DNA from: Pseudomonadota bacterium
GTDB taxonomy: Bacteria; Desulfobacterota; BSN033; WVXP01; G020346125
Assembly (NCBI GenBank): GCA_030672465.1
Contig: DAOVGJ010000215.1
Location: 1 to 7,554, forward strand
DNA: 7,554 nt
Direction: 5' to 3'
Shown: one piece after another, positions 5,872 through 7,554 of the stretch
Position numbering within the stretch: the first letter of the stretch is position 1
How the letters are laid out: every line of letters starts with the position of its first letter
Notes under the pieces: generated by a model
Seen by the model: only the letters and a program-made list of their open reading frames with translations
Told to the model about the DNA's origin: nothing
The model's database searches: none
Position numbers and translations under genes: made by a program

Positions 5872-6582
5872 CTACCATCTCTCTTTTCTATCCTCCCCCT
5901 CCCTCAACCAATCCTCACTCTTAGGGAATATCATTGTGGGCAATTTGGGAATAACCTGGGAGAGGTCATTACCCTTTATCACGACATCGGCAATCTGGTC
6001 TAGTTTCCAAGAAGAAGAATTGAAGGAAATGGAAAATCCCGCCATTTCAAACATCTCAATATCTCCAGCGCTATCCCCAATGGCGATGATTTCGTCGCTT
6101 CGAACCCGAAAGATGTCCATTATGTTCCGGACCCATTCGGCCTTTCGATCGTAATGAACTTTAATCTCCACCTCCCCGGTCAGGAACCCATCATCGTGGA
6201 GGAGTCGATTTGACACCCCGTAATCGAAACCGTATTTCGCTTCAACCCATTCGGACAGCAGGTTTAGGCCCGAGGAAATAAGGGTCAGTCTCAGGCCCAA
6301 CTTCTTCAACAGGGAAATCAGCTCATCCACCCCTGGGTTGAAGGGAACGGCTTGAACGATATCCCGTAATTGATCGACCTTCATCCCGTTCCATACCTGG
6401 GCATCCAGTTCGCAGAACTGCCTATACGAGATCTGCCCTTGCAGAAACTGCCTCTGATACTCCTCAGCATAACCATACCACTTCTCCAATTTCATATGGA
6501 TGTATTCCCAGATGGATCTTTCCGCAGTCAGGGTTCCGTCGAGATCGAAAACGACCAGCTTGTAACGGGGAAAATGCGCCAT
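5872..6582 (-). CDS. HAD-superfamily phosphatase, SerB-like (HAD-IB)
   Basis: This 236-residue cytoplasmic hydrolase should remove phosphate from a small metabolite by a Mg2+-dependent aspartyl-phosphate mechanism. All four HAD motifs are present: I, VFDLDGTLT (11-19), with nucleophile D13 and acid/base D15; II, LISSG (101-105); III, K147 in YDRKAEW; IV, IGDSAGDIEMF (168-178) with the metal-binding aspartates. The helical insert after motif I (about 20-85) is the C1 cap of the phosphoserine phosphatase group. The substrate could be phosphoserine or another phosphomonoester; residues alone do not decide. The frame can be extended to a TTG at 6622-6624 or an ATG at 6601-6603, but ATG 6580-6582 is preferred because GGAAGGG (6586-6592) precedes it and motif I then sits at the usual distance from the N-terminus. 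The C-terminal tail is short and highly charged and ends against the PAP2 remnant. The gene is divergent from the aminotransferase. Confidence 0.82.
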   Translation of the reverse strand: MAHFPRYKLVVFDLDGTLTAERSIWEYIHMKLEKWYGYAEEYQRQFLQGQISYRQFCELDAQVWNGMKVDQLRDIVQAVPFNPGVDELISLLKKLGLRLTLISSGLNLLSEWVEAKYGFDYGVSNRLLHDDGFLTGEVEIKVHYDRKAEWVRNIMDIFRVRSDEIIAIGDSAGDIEMFEMAGFSISFNSSSWKLDQIADVVIKGNDLSQVIPKLPTMIFPKSEDWLREGEDRKERW

Positions 6583-6654
6583 TGTCCCTTCCACCGTTTG
6601 CATCTTACCATAATATAGAGGCAAAGCAAACTAAAAGAATACATAAAGATATAT

Positions 6655-6681
6655 TTGACAAGAAGGTAGCCCTTTGATAAT
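6655..6681 (+). promoter_or_regulatory. Candidate promoter for the aminotransferase gene
   Basis: A perfect TTGACA (6655-6660) is followed 15 bases later by GATAAT (6676-6681, five of six to the -10 consensus). The spacer is shorter than the optimal 17. It lies in the 134-base A/T-rich divergent gap, about 35 bases before the ATG. A minus-strand promoter for the HAD gene must also lie in this gap; TATATT/TATTAT words occur near 6608-6616, but no good -35 is seen. Confidence 0.4.
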
Positions 6682-6716
6682 GAAAAGCTATGGAAAGGGC
6701 GAGGAGGGAGAGAGCA

Positions 6717-7554
6717 ATGGAAAGAGGGCCCAACCAAGACCACGTCTTTTACCGAAACCTGAAAAAGTTCTATCCCACCGTTAGCCATGGGCAAGGCATT
6801 TACCTCTATGACACGGATGGGAAACGATATATCGATGGGTCTGGTGGTGCTGCTGTGGTAAGCATTGGCCATGGTGTGGGGGAAATCACGGAGGCCATGG
6901 TCAGGCAGGCGGGAAAAGTCTCCTTTGCCCACGGCTCTCAATTCACCAGCGAGGCCGCCATCGCCTTTGCGGAACGGATCGTATCCCTCGCTCCCGAGGG
7001 GCTGACCAGGGTCTATTTCCTCTCGGGGGGGTCGGAGGCCATCGAAACGGCCGTAAAGATGGCTCGTCAATATCAAGTCGATCGGGGGAAACCGGAAAAA
7101 TACAAGGTTCTCTCTCGGTGGACCAGCTACCACGGAAATACCCTTGGCGCACTGGCCCTTTCAGGCCATACGGGGAGGAGAAGGTACTATATGCCCCTCA
7201 TTCAACATACGCCCCATATCGTCCCGGCATACTGCTACCGATGCCCCTTCGACCTGGACCCCGAGAACTGTTCATTGGAATGCGCCGAGGATTTGGAACG
7301 CACCATCCTCTATGAAGGCCCTGATTCCGTCTCCGCCTTCTTAGCCGAACCCGTAGTTGGGGCAACCGCTGGTGCATTGGTCCCCAGGGATGGATACTTT
7401 CAGAGAATAAGGGAAATCTGCGATCGCTACGATGTCCTGTTGATCGCTGATGAGGTGATGACCGGTATCGGGCGAACAGGGAAAAACTTCGGCATCGATC
7501 ACTGGCAGGTCATCCCGGATCTCATCGTCTCTTCCAAAGGCCTTGCCAGCGGAT
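6717..7554 (+). CDS. Class III PLP-dependent aminotransferase (3' truncated by window edge)
   Basis: The frame from ATG 6717 stays open to the window end: 279 complete codons of a family usually about 430-460 residues long. Such enzymes move an amino group between an omega-amino donor or amino acid and a 2-oxo acid using pyridoxal phosphate in the cytoplasm. Visible motifs are GIYLYDTDGKRYIDGSGG (27-44), the phosphate-binding SGGSEAIETA (103-112), SYHGNT (137-142) whose aromatic residue stacks on the PLP ring, IADEVMTGIGRTG (243-255) with D245 contacting the pyridine nitrogen, and SSKGLASG (272-279) with K274 as the Schiff-base lysine. A cysteine-rich piece, AYCYRCPFDLDPENCSLEC (171-189), carries C173, C176, C185 and C189. 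GAGGAGGGAG (6701-6710) gives a strong ribosome binding site. Substrate is unknown; annotation as aspartate aminotransferase family or BioA-like would be only general. Confidence 0.9.
   Translation, partial: MERGPNQDHVFYRNLKKFYPTVSHGQGIYLYDTDGKRYIDGSGGAAVVSIGHGVGEITEAMVRQAGKVSFAHGSQFTSEAAIAFAERIVSLAPEGLTRVYFLSGGSEAIETAVKMARQYQVDRGKPEKYKVLSRWTSYHGNTLGALALSGHTGRRRYYMPLIQHTPHIVPAYCYRCPFDLDPENCSLECAEDLERTILYEGPDSVSAFLAEPVVGATAGALVPRDGYFQRIREICDRYDVLLIADEVMTGIGRTGKNFGIDHWQVIPDLIVSSKGLASG

Noticed and set aside
6528..7133. 201-codon minus-strand open frame across the HAD/aminotransferase divergent region
   Set aside because: It is antisense to the aminotransferase and overlaps the HAD start and the candidate promoter. 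The aminotransferase reading frame explains the conservation.

Overview
The window looks like chromosomal DNA of an anaerobic, Desulfobacterota-type (former Deltaproteobacteria) bacterium. That is an inference from gene content: a PilZ-type protein, a NirB-like FAD/NAD(P) oxidoreductase, crotonase and acyl-CoA dehydrogenase genes, a PAC2-family protein and a class III aminotransferase. Base composition looks middling, near half G+C by eye. No tRNA, rRNA, CRISPR array, insertion sequence or phage gene is visible.

Layout. At the left edge, 2-268 (+) is the 3' end of a probable PilZ-domain gene. It converges on a complete pyridine-nucleotide-disulfide oxidoreductase at 356-1567 (-). A 442-bp gap (1568-2009) holds a palindrome-rich, repeat-like stretch (about 1703-1866) and a good sigma70-type promoter (1936-1964). 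Two (+) genes follow that promoter 35 bp apart and form a likely operon: an enoyl-CoA hydratase (2010-2813) and a PAC2-family protein of unknown function (2849-3724). A GC-rich hairpin (3834-3856) lies in the next gap, and then an acyl-CoA dehydrogenase (3973-5121, +). The hydratase and dehydrogenase would catalyse consecutive steps of beta-oxidation-type acyl-CoA degradation, but their substrates cannot be read from the sequence.

The acyl-CoA dehydrogenase converges on a small KH-domain RNA-binding protein of KhpA type (5388-5648, -). Behind that lies the remnant of a PAP2-type phosphatase (5760-5870, -). Only its C-terminal catalytic motif survives, in a frame different from the neighbouring HAD gene and apparently broken again by a one-base loss. 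A HAD phosphatase of SerB type (5872-6582, -) abuts the remnant. Divergent from it, a class III PLP-dependent aminotransferase starts at 6717 (+) and runs off the right edge just past its PLP lysine.

I see no clear new multi-gene system. The most unusual points are the PAP2 remnant, an orphan perfect Shine-Dalgarno sequence (5724-5735), the repeat-like intergenic segment, the hydratase/PAC2 pairing and a four-cysteine insert in the aminotransferase.
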